Part shown: positions 36,001 through 43,753 of the stretch, piece after piece
Layout of the letters: each line of letters starts with the position of its first letter
Position numbering within the stretch: the stretch's first letter is position 1
Origin: Thiomargarita sp.
GTDB lineage: Bacteria > Pseudomonadota > Gammaproteobacteria > Beggiatoales > Beggiatoaceae
Reading direction: 5' to 3'
Assembly (NCBI GenBank): GCA_020721005.1
Contig: DYNP01000014.1
Span: 1-64,000, forward strand
Length of the DNA: 64,000 nt
The notes under the pieces: generated by a model
The model's database searches: none
Told to the model about the DNA's origin: nothing
The model's input: only the letters and a program-made list of their open reading frames with translations
Position numbers and translations under genes: made by a program

Positions 36001-37020
36001 TTGGCCATTTTCAAAATAATCATAAGGTTTCCAAACTGGACTGAAACAATAACGCAAATTTGTATGTTGACTCAACCAAGTTTGTTCCTGCTCAGTTAGA
36101 GACAATGTGGAGACAATATTTTTATCGAGAATGGATGAATTATAAATTGCTCCCCATTTGATTAAAAGGGCATAAATTTCATCCTGACTGATGGAAGCCA
36201 ATGCCTTATTCACTATGCTGAGCAATTCCGGATGTTCCTTGCGAATTGAATAACGAAGAGGTATTTCAGTATCTGGCACTGCAAAAGCAATTACCAGGTC
36301 GGGCAATACCTCTTCCCGAATGCTCAAGAAAAAGGAAATGCTGGAAATAGCCGCCTCTATTTGCCCATTCAGTAAGGCCACAGCCAACGCCGAATTAGAG
36401 TCCAATAACACAGGTCTCACTTCAGGCCAACGCGCCAATACTTTTTGTTCAGCCAAATTACCCCGTTGCATACCCACTTTTTTGCCAGCCAAATCAGCCA
36501 TTGAATGCACTGCAGATAAATGACGAGCATGGACATAAATGTAACGAGAAACAGTATATGGACTGTCACTGAAGAAAAAATGGGCAGCTCGTTCCGGGTG
36601 TGCAGCGGAAACGGCCAAACCATCTAATTCCCCACGTTCCGCCCGGATTACCATATCACTCCACACGCCCAGTTCCAATTGAATATTAGCCCCGGTCAAG
36701 GCGCAAATACGAGCCAGCAAGTCGGCCTCAATACCAGCAATGCTTCCATTGTCTCGTAATTTGGCATAAGGTATCCAATTGCGATCTGTGCCAAAACGAA
36801 TTATCGGATGAGCCTCTAACCAAGTTTGTTCCTGTGGTGTTAAAATTAACGAGTTGATTTTTTCACTGACCGGAGCTGCCCAGCCATTTGGTATCCATAA
36901 GAGTAAAAGGAATAGAATTAAGACAGGAGGAAAAAACATAAGCATCCCGGTGTTTCCCATTAAAATAAACGATTTTCGGAAGAAATAAACCATTAAGGAG
37001 GGGTCGGTTACCCCGCTCAT
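33067..37020 (-). CDS. Hybrid sensor histidine kinase with two periplasmic binding domains and two PAS domains (1317 aa)
   Basis: Close paralogue of the kinase at 27441-32828, reduced by one binding domain and two PAS domains. Order: signal/membrane segment (about 20-45), SBP_bac_3-like domains (about 50-290 and 305-540; the first very similar to that of the paralogue), membrane helix (about 550-575), two PAS/PAC domains (about 590-835), HisKA (LANMSHELRTPLNAILGF, His near 878), HATPase, receiver (LIFMDLRMPNLDG, Asp near 1171) and a C-terminal helical tail ending AEFYAS like its paralogue (AEFYISD). No ribosome site favours one start; the ATG at 36960 (MGNTGMLMFF...) gives the most typical signal peptide, while 37020 is the longest. 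Confidence 0.88.
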   Translation of the reverse strand: MSGVTDPSLMVYFFRKSFILMGNTGMLMFFPPVLILFLLLLWIPNGWAAPVSEKINSLILTPQEQTWLEAHPIIRFGTDRNWIPYAKLRDNGSIAGIEADLLARICALTGANIQLELGVWSDMVIRAERGELDGLAVSAAHPERAAHFFFSDSPYTVSRYIYVHARHLSAVHSMADLAGKKVGMQRGNLAEQKVLARWPEVRPVLLDSNSALAVALLNGQIEAAISSISFFLSIREEVLPDLVIAFAVPDTEIPLRYSIRKEHPELLSIVNKALASISQDEIYALLIKWGAIYNSSILDKNIVSTLSLTEQEQTWLSQHTNLRYCFSPVWKPYDYFENGQHVGMFKDYLDLFAHKLGITLEPIPTLVPDDASLGWKKALDFAKNRRCDFISGAVRTAERENYLNFSQSYFNITQVLIAKPDKTFVSNLEAIQDQTIAVLPNSAVQSLLQHDFPNLKLVTADTANMEKMLDENEVYAFVVPLENAVHWLNERLHNYKIIGKLDYAYPISIAIRNDWPLLLSIMNKMLASISSSEHNDILRKWTTHTLEEKIDYRQLLQIIVGSLLIIMIILYWNRQLAHSRHALQQAQTTAENHAERLRSVITAMAEGIVMQNCNGEIVECNAAAQRILGLSKEQMMGKTSLDPYWRVIREDGSPFPGKDHPLPLALRTGHSQYNVIQGIYRSDDQLVWILINAEPLFQSGNKLPYAGVATFTDITATRNAKLEIEEQRRTLQAVVENIPAGVQVFSPEVNLLLSNRQAEELLGQPTVPQAGKDLTQIYPVFIHGTETPYPPNKMPIIRALAGENSMVEDMELRRFDGSRILLQVIGAPIHNEQGKVVSSVVIFQNITIRKQTETELIRARQAAEAANQAKSVFLANMSHELRTPLNAILGFAQILLSDSQLTKVQHNQVQRILSGGEYLLTLINDILDLAKVEAGRFELLPEIWNTQGFFQDLEHIFKLRAEQKDIFFRHEVVGTLPQSLYADDKRLRQILINLLGNALKFTANGTVTLRTYFVEDKLCLDVSDTGMGITPTDLKKIFQPFQQFGEDRYKAQGTGLGLAITQRLVAAMGGELSVDSLWGQGSTFHVKIPVEVVSTFRETESQTDQPAVIGYQCCQGNEAFKILVVDDIADNRLVLRHLLEPLGFIVAEAHDGQHCLDIAKTWLPDLIFMDLRMPNLDGLEAIRQLRILPKFQTVPIVVLSASIFAEDCLQTQAAGSNAHLGKPIRLKELLDTLGKLLPLVWSYAATLDEKAIPEPLSQEQSRYFQELVNYGDITGLQELIEHWQHSGCCPILVEKLNWLMQHFDLEGLKELAEFYAS

Positions 37021-37103
37021 CCTTGGGCGGTAACCGGAATATAGGCAAAACTCTAAGTAAACAATACTTAATTGGTATTCTCTAACTTAAAAAGTGGGAA
37101 GTA

Positions 37104-37385
37104 TAGCTAACGAACCATAAAAGGAGACCACATGTCTCCGGTATCCTATGTAGGATGTGCTGAGCGTTTTTTGCGAAGCGCATCTGTCGCGTTAATCTGC
37201 CGAATAAACATCCCGCGCCACAAAATCATGGAGACTCAAATATAGCCTTCTTCGATTGATGCTCAGCATATCCTACATATTAACCATTCATAATTTACAA
37301 TTAACGGATTGATGCGCTTCGCAAAAAACGCTCAGCGCATCCTACGCAGTCTATTACGCGGTCTCTTTTTATGGTGTGTTAGCTA
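37104..37385. mobile_element. MITE-like 280-bp element bounded by TAGCTAAC inverted ends
   Basis: The left end TAGCTAACGAACCATAAAAG (37104-37123) and the right end (37360-37385, ending CTTTTTATGGTGTGTTAGCTA) are imperfect inverted repeats of 26 bp. Just inside, 37150-37184 and 37311-37345 are a second, nearly perfect 35-bp inverted pair built on GCGTTTTTTGCGAAGCGCATC. No transposase is present. The right end overlaps the last codons and stop of the adenosyltransferase gene. A partial copy in the opposite orientation lies at 38127-38282 and a fragment at 52554-52635. Confidence 0.75.
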
Positions 37386-37929
37386 TATTTTCTAAATTGG
37401 CAGTTATTCCCGCCCGCAATTCAGTCAATCTTGCCAATAACCATAGCAGGTCAGATAACCGATTTAAATAGGCAATGACCGGCAAATCAAACTTTTCACC
37501 TTCTTCCTTCATTTTAACCACTTGTCGCTCAGCCCGCCGACATACTGTACGAGCCACTTCTAAATAAGCTGATTCCAAATATTCCCCAGCAACGGCCCAC
37601 CCCATCACAATACTTGGAATATTTTCAATTTGCTCTACCTGTTTAGTGAGAGTCTCCACCATATCATTACTAACGATCGCCTTCTTTTTCTGACTGTCAG
37701 GCGGGGCGGCCAGAGAACTGTTTACAACAAATAATTCCCGTTGTATCTGTTTCAATATATCTTTAATTTCAACATCTTGACAAATAGCCCGTGCCAAACC
37801 AATACAAGCTGACAACTCATCTATATGACCTAAAGCGTCCACCCTAATATGCGATTTGGAAACCGTAATTCCTCCAATTAAGCCAGTTTGTCCCCGATCA
37901 CCTTGTTTAGTGGTTATACTCGTCATCAT
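37369..37929 (-). CDS. Cob(I)alamin adenosyltransferase, PduO type
   Basis: A helical-bundle enzyme (186 residues from the ATG at 37929) that transfers adenosyl from ATP to cob(I)alamin to make coenzyme B12. Visible family features: TKQGDRGQTGLIGG at the N-terminus (ATP site), DALGHIDELSACIGLA near 33-48, and the ARTVCRRAERQVV and NRLSDLLWLLAR helices near 130-170. AGGAG lies 6 bases before the ATG. The last residues (ENIANTP) and the stop codon come from the terminal repeat of the adjoining element, so the natural C-terminus may have been altered slightly. No B12-dependent enzyme or cobalamin synthesis gene adjoins it. Confidence 0.9.
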   Translation of the reverse strand: MMTSITTKQGDRGQTGLIGGITVSKSHIRVDALGHIDELSACIGLARAICQDVEIKDILKQIQRELFVVNSSLAAPPDSQKKKAIVSNDMVETLTKQVEQIENIPSIVMGWAVAGEYLESAYLEVARTVCRRAERQVVKMKEEGEKFDLPVIAYLNRLSDLLWLLARLTELRAGITANLENIANTP

Positions 37930-38053
37930 CAATCACTCCTAATAAAATGTGAAGTTTATGATAAACTAGAAATTATCCTTTGTCATCTTCTGCTTGTTTA
38001 AAACAGAATCTACAGCATTTTAGAATTTTCAGAATGGGGAAATAAAAAAACTG

Positions 38054-38089
38054 CCCCTCCTTTTTTTCCAAGGAGGAGTTAGGGGAGGC
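38054..38089. repeat. CCCCTCCTTTTTT / AGGAGG hairpin repeat, copy 1
   Basis: CCCCTCC, a T-run, AAGGAGGAG, then TTAGGGGAGG. A second copy is at 38307-38342 and a third ends the 33-bp array at 59391-59423. It is a widely dispersed bacterial intergenic hairpin, and could act as a terminator. Confidence 0.7.
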
Positions 38090-38126
38090 TTAAAAAAAGG
38101 GGGAGGGAAAAATCGAATTGGAGTTA

Positions 38127-38282
38127 ATCAGCGCATCAATGGAGGAAGGCTACATTCGAGTCTCCATAATTTTGTGGCGCGGGATGTTTATTCGGCAGGT
38201 TAACGCGACAGATGCGCTTCGCAAAAAACGCTCAGCGCATCCTACGCGGTCCATATGAGCTCTTTTTATAGTGCGTTAGCTA
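38127..38282. mobile_element. Partial copy of the TAGCTAAC element, inverted relative to 37104-37385
   Basis: The reverse complement of about 37104-37262, including the ATGTTTATTCGGC and GGCGCGGGATG segments, the 35-bp block at 38211-38245 and a terminal TTTTTATAGTGCGTTAGCTA ending at 38282. Together with the left copy it frames the adenosyltransferase gene. The rest of the gap 37930-38384 holds an AGAATTTTCAGAATG half-repeat near 38010 and two CCCCTCC hairpins. Confidence 0.75.
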
Positions 38283-38306
38283 TAATTCCAGAAATCAGAA
38301 AGGATT

Positions 38307-38342
38307 CCCCTCCTTTTTTTCTAAGGAGGGGTTAGGGGAGGT
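38307..38342. repeat. CCCCTCCTTTTTT / AGGAGG hairpin repeat, copy 2
   Basis: Same layout as 38054-38089 (CCCCTCC, T-run, AAGGAGGGG, TTAGGGGAGG). It lies just downstream of the phasin gene on its coding strand and may end the PHA transcript. Confidence 0.65.
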
Positions 38343-38384
38343 TAAAAGGGGGGAAAGGAAAAACGAGTGTGTGGAGGGGAAGAT

Positions 38385-38753
38385 TTACTTTTTGGCAGTT
38401 GGAGTTTTAACCGGTAAATTGCTGGCCGCATTTTGCATCCCTTTTTCAACCCAAGCATTCAGTTCCGTTTTCACTTCTACCAATACTTCCACAGTCTGCC
38501 GGGCATTTTCCATCAATTTTTCATTCAATTCGGCAAACAGCCGGGACTGAGCTGCCACCATATCTGGCATCCCTTTGATTTGGCTGAGGGTTTCCAATTG
38601 CTTGGCGCCTCCTTCCATGTATAGATTGACCATTTCCATTTGGCGTTGAGTCAGGCGGGTCATGGCATTGGTGTTGATTTCGCCCAGCTCTTTAATGGCT
38701 TGCATGGCGGCTTTATTGAGTTCAGTCCATTGTTGAATAAGATCATTTTGCAT
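38385..38753 (-). CDS. phaP: Phasin family protein
   Basis: A 122-residue, amphipathic helical protein (MQNDLIQQWTELNKAAMQAI...). Residues 1-100 carry the phasin pattern of spaced hydrophobics with LTQRQMEMVNLYMEGGAKQL and LMENARQTVEVLVEVKTEL, followed by an Ala/Pro/Lys tail (NLPVKTPTAKK). Phasins coat PHA granules, controlling their number and access of enzymes. It lies 54 bp downstream of phaB on the same strand, and granule-bound PhaR upstream in the cluster is the usual repressor of phasin genes. GGAG precedes the ATG by about 10 bases. Confidence 0.85.
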   Translation of the reverse strand: MQNDLIQQWTELNKAAMQAIKELGEINTNAMTRLTQRQMEMVNLYMEGGAKQLETLSQIKGMPDMVAAQSRLFAELNEKLMENARQTVEVLVEVKTELNAWVEKGMQNAASNLPVKTPTAKK

Positions 38754-38807
38754 AATTCGTGGTCTCCAAATAATGTGTGAGGTTAGGCCGATTTTGGGGT
38801 GGGAAAT

Positions 38808-39548
38808 TTATCCCATGTGCATTCCACCGTTGATGGCAATGTTGGCACCGGTGATAAAGCCGGATCGTTCGTCAGCTAAAAAGGTGACTAGCCACGCAAT
38901 TTCTTCAGGTTTACCTAAACGACCTACCGGAATGCCTTTGATAATTTCATTGCGCACTTCTTGTTTAATCGCCATGACCATGTTAGTGGCAACATAGCCA
39001 GGGGAAATAGTATTCACAGTAATGCCTTTGCTGGCCACTTCCTGAGCTAAGGCCATGGTGAAACCGTGCATGCCAGCTTTGGAAGCTGAGTAATTGGCTT
39101 GGCCGGCTTGGCCTTTTTGCCCATTGACTGAGGAAATGTTGATGACGCGCCCAAATCCACGGTCTCTCATACCACCAATGACTTGCCGGGTGACATTGAA
39201 AACGCTGTCCAAATTGACTCTCAACACAGCTTCCCATTGTTCCCATTTCATTTTGTGGAAAAAGCCGTCTTTGGTAATACCTGCTCCATTGACTAAAATG
39301 TCAACGGGACCTAATTGACTTTCTACTTCTTTGACCAGTTTGGTGGCTGCCTCGAATTTAGAAACATCTCCTTCTACAATGGCAAATTGAAATCCTTCTG
39401 CCTTACATTTGGCCTGCCACCCTTCTCCATCATCAACTCCAGCCAACCAAGTGGCGGCAACCTGATAACCGGCATTGGCTAGGGATTTACAAATTTCTGT
39501 ACCAATACCACCAGTACCTCCTGTAACTAGGGCTACTTTTCCGCTCAT
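38808..39548 (-). CDS. phaB: Acetoacetyl-CoA reductase
   Basis: A 246-residue short-chain dehydrogenase that reduces acetoacetyl-CoA to (R)-3-hydroxybutyryl-CoA with NADPH for PHA synthesis. It has the TGGTGGIGTEIC nucleotide loop at 9-20, NGAGITKDGFF near 88, the catalytic Ser in NISSVNGQKGQAG near 138-148 and YSASK near 153. PHA-type features include KMKWEQWEAVLRVNLDSVFN and the C-terminal GANIAINGGMHMG. A strong AAGGAGG site lies 6 bases before the ATG. Third gene of phaA-phaR-phaB-phaP. Confidence 0.95.
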   Translation of the reverse strand: MSGKVALVTGGTGGIGTEICKSLANAGYQVAATWLAGVDDGEGWQAKCKAEGFQFAIVEGDVSKFEAATKLVKEVESQLGPVDILVNGAGITKDGFFHKMKWEQWEAVLRVNLDSVFNVTRQVIGGMRDRGFGRVINISSVNGQKGQAGQANYSASKAGMHGFTMALAQEVASKGITVNTISPGYVATNMVMAIKQEVRNEIIKGIPVGRLGKPEEIAWLVTFLADERSGFITGANIAINGGMHMG

Positions 39549-39746
39549 TTAGGTCCTCCTTAAAAGTGTGTTCAGATAATCTTTGCGTGGTTTTTAGGGA
39601 AAAAATGGTCTTTTCTTCTCTGTTAAGGGAAGAATGTTGCATTGCAACAAATAGCATAAACTGGATTTAGGATTTTGTCAATTCTAGGGAGGTGATAAAT
39701 AATAACTCGTCAATAGGATATCTGGAGTTATTTCAGTACCTAAAAT

Positions 39747-40238
39747 TCACTGAGAGTCTGAATTTGGAGTATTTTGTTTGTCCTCTTTATCCTTATCCAA
39801 TTTGAGACTCGATAAAGTGGCTCGAAAAAAACTTTCTTGCATATCTTTCCATAAATTGATATTTTGTTCAGCAATATCAGTCATTAAAGACAGCGGGTTG
39901 TACATTTTCTCCCGGAGATCATCCTGTTGTTTTGCAAACAGTCCTAGGCTGCGCTCAAAATAATTGGCCACAATGCTTTGAAAAGTATCCCCATAACATC
40001 GAATTAATTGGGCAAGGACTTCGCTGCTAAAAATAGGTTCTCCTTCTTCTTCTTGTTCCAATATGATTTGTAACAAGATACTGCGAGTAATGTCTTCTCC
40101 AGATTTGGCGTCCTGAATGCAAAAAACAATGTGCTGCTTGACTAATTTTTTAACATCTTCTAGGGTGATATAACTGCTGACTGTGGTATCATATAAGCGA
40201 CGATTGGGATATTTTTTTATGATTCTGAGATCATTCAT
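39747..40238 (-). CDS. phaR: Polyhydroxyalkanoate synthesis repressor PhaR
   Basis: A 163-residue regulator. The N-terminal DNA-binding part carries the family signature IIKKYPNRRLYDTTVSSYITLEDV, read here in pieces at residues 4-28, followed by the PHB-accumulation regulatory domain (DITRSILLQIILEQEEEGEP and ANYFERSLGLF). PhaR binds both PHA polymer and phasin promoters, so it represses phasin until granules form. The ATG at 40238 gives the normal family N-terminus; an upstream ATG adds 19 hydrophobic residues and is unlikely. Confidence 0.93.
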   Translation of the reverse strand: MNDLRIIKKYPNRRLYDTTVSSYITLEDVKKLVKQHIVFCIQDAKSGEDITRSILLQIILEQEEEGEPIFSSEVLAQLIRCYGDTFQSIVANYFERSLGLFAKQQDDLREKMYNPLSLMTDIAEQNINLWKDMQESFFRATLSSLKLDKDKEDKQNTPNSDSQ

Positions 40239-40360
40239 GATAATGAGCTGGGTGAGTAGGATAATTAAGGTGATGAGCATTCCCCTGCCGTTCAATTGGG
40301 AACAGGGAGTCCCAATTGAACGAGAGGGAAATTTTTATTTGAATAACAGTTGGGAAATAA

Positions 40361-41539
40361 TTAGCATTCAATCGCTAAAGCAACGCCTTGTCCTCCCCCT
40401 ATACATAAGGTTGCCAAGCCTTTCTTCGCTCCTCTACGAACCATTTCATGTACCAAGCTAACTAAGATGCGAGCCCCAGAGGCGCCGATGGGATGTCCCA
40501 GCGCAATAGCCCCCCCATTCACATTGACCTTTGACAGATCCCAACCTAATTCTTTATTAACGGACATTGCTTGAGCAGCAAAAGCTTCATTGGCTTCAAT
40601 CAAGTCCAAGTCTTCAGGCTTCCACCCCGCTTTTTCCAAACATTTGCGAGTGGCGGGAATGGGCCCTGTGCCCATGATTTTTGGATCGACGCCGGCACTG
40701 GCATAGGAAACTATACGAGCCATGGGGGACAGTCCCAAAGCTTGGGCTTGGCGTTCACTCATGACCAATAGAATGGCGGCACCATCATTGATACCCGAGG
40801 CATTGCCAGCGGTGACCGTTCCATCCCGACTGAAAGCCGGTCGCAATTTTGCCAAACTTTGAGCTGTGGTGCCCGCCCGTGGAAATTCATCTTGTTTGAT
40901 GATGAGAGGATCTCCTTTTTTCTGGGGAATTTCAATGGGCACAATTTGTTCATCAAAGTAACCGGCTTTTTGAGCTGCCTCAGTTTTTTGTTGGGAACTG
41001 GCGGCAAATTCATCTTGGGCTTGTCGAGTGAATTGATATTGTTGAGCAATATTTTCGGCAGTGCACCCCATATGGTAATCATTAAAAACATCCCATAAGC
41101 CATCGACAATCATACTGTCCAACATTTTCCATTCGCCCATTCGGGTGCCTTGTCGCGAGCCGGGCAAAACATGAGGGGCTAAACTCATATTCTCCTGTCC
41201 CCCAGCCAAAATAATTTTGGCATCTCCGCAAGCAATGGCTTGGGCGGCCAGATGCACGGCTTTTAAACCGCTGCCACAAACTTTGTTAATGGTCATTGCT
41301 GGAACTTCCACTGGCAAACCGGCCACCAAAGTGGTTTGACGAGCCGGATTTTGTCCCACCCCAGCTGTTAAAACTTGTCCGAGAATGACTTCATCAATTT
41401 GGTTGGGAGCTACCCCTGTTTTTTGCAACAGATGAGTTATCACCTTGGCTCCCAATTGATGGGCAGGTATGGCTGATAGAGTTCCATTGAAACTGCCAAT
41501 GGCAGTTCGAGCGGCGGCTACTATGACACTGTTTTCCAT
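40361..41539 (-). CDS. phaA: Acetyl-CoA acetyltransferase (beta-ketothiolase)
   Basis: A 392-residue thiolase that condenses two acetyl-CoA to acetoacetyl-CoA, the first step of PHB synthesis. The acyl-binding Cys is in [12 protein letters not shown] (near 89), the catalytic His in [13 protein letters not shown] (near 348) and the second Cys in LCIGGGQG (near 378). NEAFAAQ and the full family length are present. The N-terminus ([15 protein letters not shown]) is typical of the biosynthetic type. It heads the PHA cluster, followed by phaR after 122 bp. Confidence 0.95.
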   Translation of the reverse strand: MENSVIVAAARTAIGSFNGTLSAIPAHQLGAKVITHLLQKTGVAPNQIDEVILGQVLTAGVGQNPARQTTLVAGLPVEVPAMTINKVCGSGLKAVHLAAQAIACGDAKIILAGGQENMSLAPHVLPGSRQGTRMGEWKMLDSMIVDGLWDVFNDYHMGCTAENIAQQYQFTRQAQDEFAASSQQKTEAAQKAGYFDEQIVPIEIPQKKGDPLIIKQDEFPRAGTTAQSLAKLRPAFSRDGTVTAGNASGINDGAAILLVMSERQAQALGLSPMARIVSYASAGVDPKIMGTGPIPATRKCLEKAGWKPEDLDLIEANEAFAAQAMSVNKELGWDLSKVNVNGGAIALGHPIGASGARILVSLVHEMVRRGAKKGLATLCIGGGQGVALAIEC

Positions 41540-41825
41540 AGAGAAATTTCCTAGGCTGACTGTTAATCAATTATGGATTATACTCTACCCAGTCACATTA
41601 TGAAGGCAGAATTCCATTTTCCCAATGGATCATGGGAATGGGTATGTAAGCAGATTCACAGTGGAAAGGGTTAAGTGTAGAATGTTGCCAAATAGGTTAT
41701 AAACCAGTGGCGAAGTTGAAGTTGAATGAGTTTACAGTGGTAAAACGGTGGATGGACAGATTTTTAAAATGAGCAATTTGACGAATTTAAAATACTGATT
41801 AACTCACTTTACGCACATAATCTAA

Positions 41826-42013
41826 AGTGGAGGCTTTAGCTGGTACGTTGGAGTGGAGGATTTAGCCGGTACATTGGAGTAGAGGCTTTAGCCAGTACGT
41901 TGGAGTGGAGGCTTTAGCCGGTATGTTGGAGTGGAGGCTTTAGCCGGTCAGCCGTAGGCATCCCCCCACATACACAAATGGCAAGGGCCGGCCGGCTAAA
42001 GCCTCCACTCCAA
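41826..42013. repeat. Five 26-bp tandem repeats leading into a GGAGTGGAGGCTTTAGCC palindrome
   Basis: AGTGGAGGCTTTAGC units start at 41826, 41852, 41878, 41904 and 41930, exactly 26 bp apart, joined by GGTACGTTGG-type linkers. The fifth is the left arm of a family element whose loop holds CACATACACAAATGGCAAGG and whose inverse right arm ends at 42013. I see no gene in the rest of the gap 41540-42273. Confidence 0.9.
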
Positions 42014-42273
42014 CATATCTTAACCAATGGGCAACTCTCATTTTTTCATAGATCGCATATTGAAACCCATCTTATTGGGATTAAACCTCAAAGGTTAGGT
42101 TGCTCACCCAGTTATATAGGGCTAAGTTAATATAGTTAACCGACCTTACACAGGTAAGACTTTGCAGAATGAAAAATCAAAGACTTACGTTTTAGGGCTT
42201 ATTTTATAACTTATTGATTCTTCATAGTCGATAGCTTCTTTTTGCGTAACGTGAGTGATTAAATTTGAGATAT

Positions 42274-43314
42274 TCATTCCCAGTTCCCAATGCGGGCACA
42301 ATGAGTAAATGCTGTGCTGTCCTTAACCCAGTTTACAATTTTCGCTTGAGATTCTTTGGGCAAAGTGTCTTTCCATTTATTTTTCACCAAGGCAGGATTT
42401 TTAAATACTGAAAAATAGTTACCAATTCCAATTTCCCGCCACCGTTTAGACTTAGAAAGTTCCGGCTGAGTCAATTGTGTTAAAAATGCCTCGGTTTGAG
42501 CAGAAAAGTCCAATCCCAAATGTTGAAAAACACGCTGGGAAACTTGCATGGGTTGGTCGCACAATTCTTCATACACCACCAATAAAATATGAGGGTATTG
42601 CTGTACTGCTGCCATGCCCTTATTAACATCAATTCGCCACAACAGAGTTTCCTTATCCAAAGCATCTAATTGAGACAATTGTGGAATTACCCGCTCAGCA
42701 AGGTCGGGTTCATATTTCCTTAACAACTTATCCAAAATGGCATGGCGGCCCACAGGCATCACGCCTTCCTTTTGACCTTTTAAAGTGGAAGCAACCACTG
42801 CACAAGGATGACGCACCAGATATACTACTTTCATCGAGGTCTTTTCCAAGACGTTACTCATCATGGATTCCATAGTGACCTCTTTAAAAACCAGTGGGGG
42901 GATATACTTTTTAACAGAATAAATTTTTTGAAAGACACTTTGGAGTATTTCAAATCGTAAAGCCAAGGGACGCAATTCTGTTTTACCCCAACTCATCCCA
43001 TAACTTTTTGGAAAAAAAGGGGGGCGTTCCACGCGAGGATGAGCAGGCAATAAAACTTGATATACACTCGCCAAATCCTGCTCAGTTAATTCAGCAGATT
43101 CCAAGAGTTGTTGCGCTTGGGCCACCGCTGGCAAATGTTTAAGACGATGAAAAGGTTCAAATCGGTAGGCTACTTCTGGATGTGAACTGACAATAGAACC
43201 TAACCAGGAGCTGCCGGAGCGACCTGTCCCAAAAATCCCCATTATTTTAGCTGAAGAACAACCTTCACCCTTAAAAGAGGATTGAGAGGCGCTATTTTCA
43301 CCTTTGAGTTTCAT
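42274..43314 (-). CDS. Sulfotransferase family protein
   Basis: A 346-residue P-loop protein. GIFGTGRSGSSWLGSIVSSHP at about 27-47 is the 5'-phosphosulfate (PAPS) loop; VYLVRHPCAVVASTLKGQ near 185-202 is the 3'-phosphate motif with Arg and Ser. The C-terminal part (VVYEELCDQP, then FQHLGLDF and NKWKDTLPKESQ) follows the usual carbohydrate-type sulfotransferase layout. It would transfer sulfate from PAPS to an unknown sugar, lipid or small-molecule acceptor. No signal peptide is seen and no polysaccharide genes adjoin it. No strong ribosome site supports the ATG at 43314. Confidence 0.8.
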   Translation of the reverse strand: MKLKGENSASQSSFKGEGCSSAKIMGIFGTGRSGSSWLGSIVSSHPEVAYRFEPFHRLKHLPAVAQAQQLLESAELTEQDLASVYQVLLPAHPRVERPPFFPKSYGMSWGKTELRPLALRFEILQSVFQKIYSVKKYIPPLVFKEVTMESMMSNVLEKTSMKVVYLVRHPCAVVASTLKGQKEGVMPVGRHAILDKLLRKYEPDLAERVIPQLSQLDALDKETLLWRIDVNKGMAAVQQYPHILLVVYEELCDQPMQVSQRVFQHLGLDFSAQTEAFLTQLTQPELSKSKRWREIGIGNYFSVFKNPALVKNKWKDTLPKESQAKIVNWVKDSTAFTHCARIGNWE

Positions 43315-43753
43315 ATGAGGGTTATTTAAAATAATCTGAAATGAGTAAAGAAGTTAAAAGGGGGCCAACCATGGCGGGTTAAGAAATCTAGGCACTCTTT
43401 GATTGGTTTAAGGACAAAAGCTGGATTTCACCGACTCAACCCAATCTGAATCACCCCAATTGAGCCTAAAAGTTCCCTTTATAGAGTAAGAAGGATCGAT
43501 AAAATTCCGTCGATACACAAAACTTGTATTCCATAGCGACCTTCAACTAAGATTATAACTCAATTTATCAACCTTATTCAACCACCCCCTCAGCGAAAAA
43601 AACCTTGCCTCATTCAAGTTAAATTCAGTAAAGACGTATTGATAACCCCACTTTACTCTCCGTCCGTTAAGAAAAAGTTTGGAATCACTGCCCTTTTCTC
43701 CTCCAAAAAAGATCAAAAGTAAGGTTACTCAGTCACAAGGAACCCAATGGACC
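43315..43753. other. Gene-free spacer between divergent genes
   Basis: No repeat or RNA was recognised. It must hold the promoters of the divergent sulfotransferase and kinase genes. A TTG at 43679 opens the kinase frame 25 codons earlier but has no clear ribosome site. Confidence 0.4.

Noticed and set aside
39747-40295. Longer PhaR start with a hydrophobic leader
   Set aside because: PhaR is cytoplasmic; the ATG at 40238 gives the conserved N-terminus directly.
41826-42013. Possible CRISPR array
   Set aside because: The 26-bp units are contiguous with no unique spacers, and no cas genes are near.
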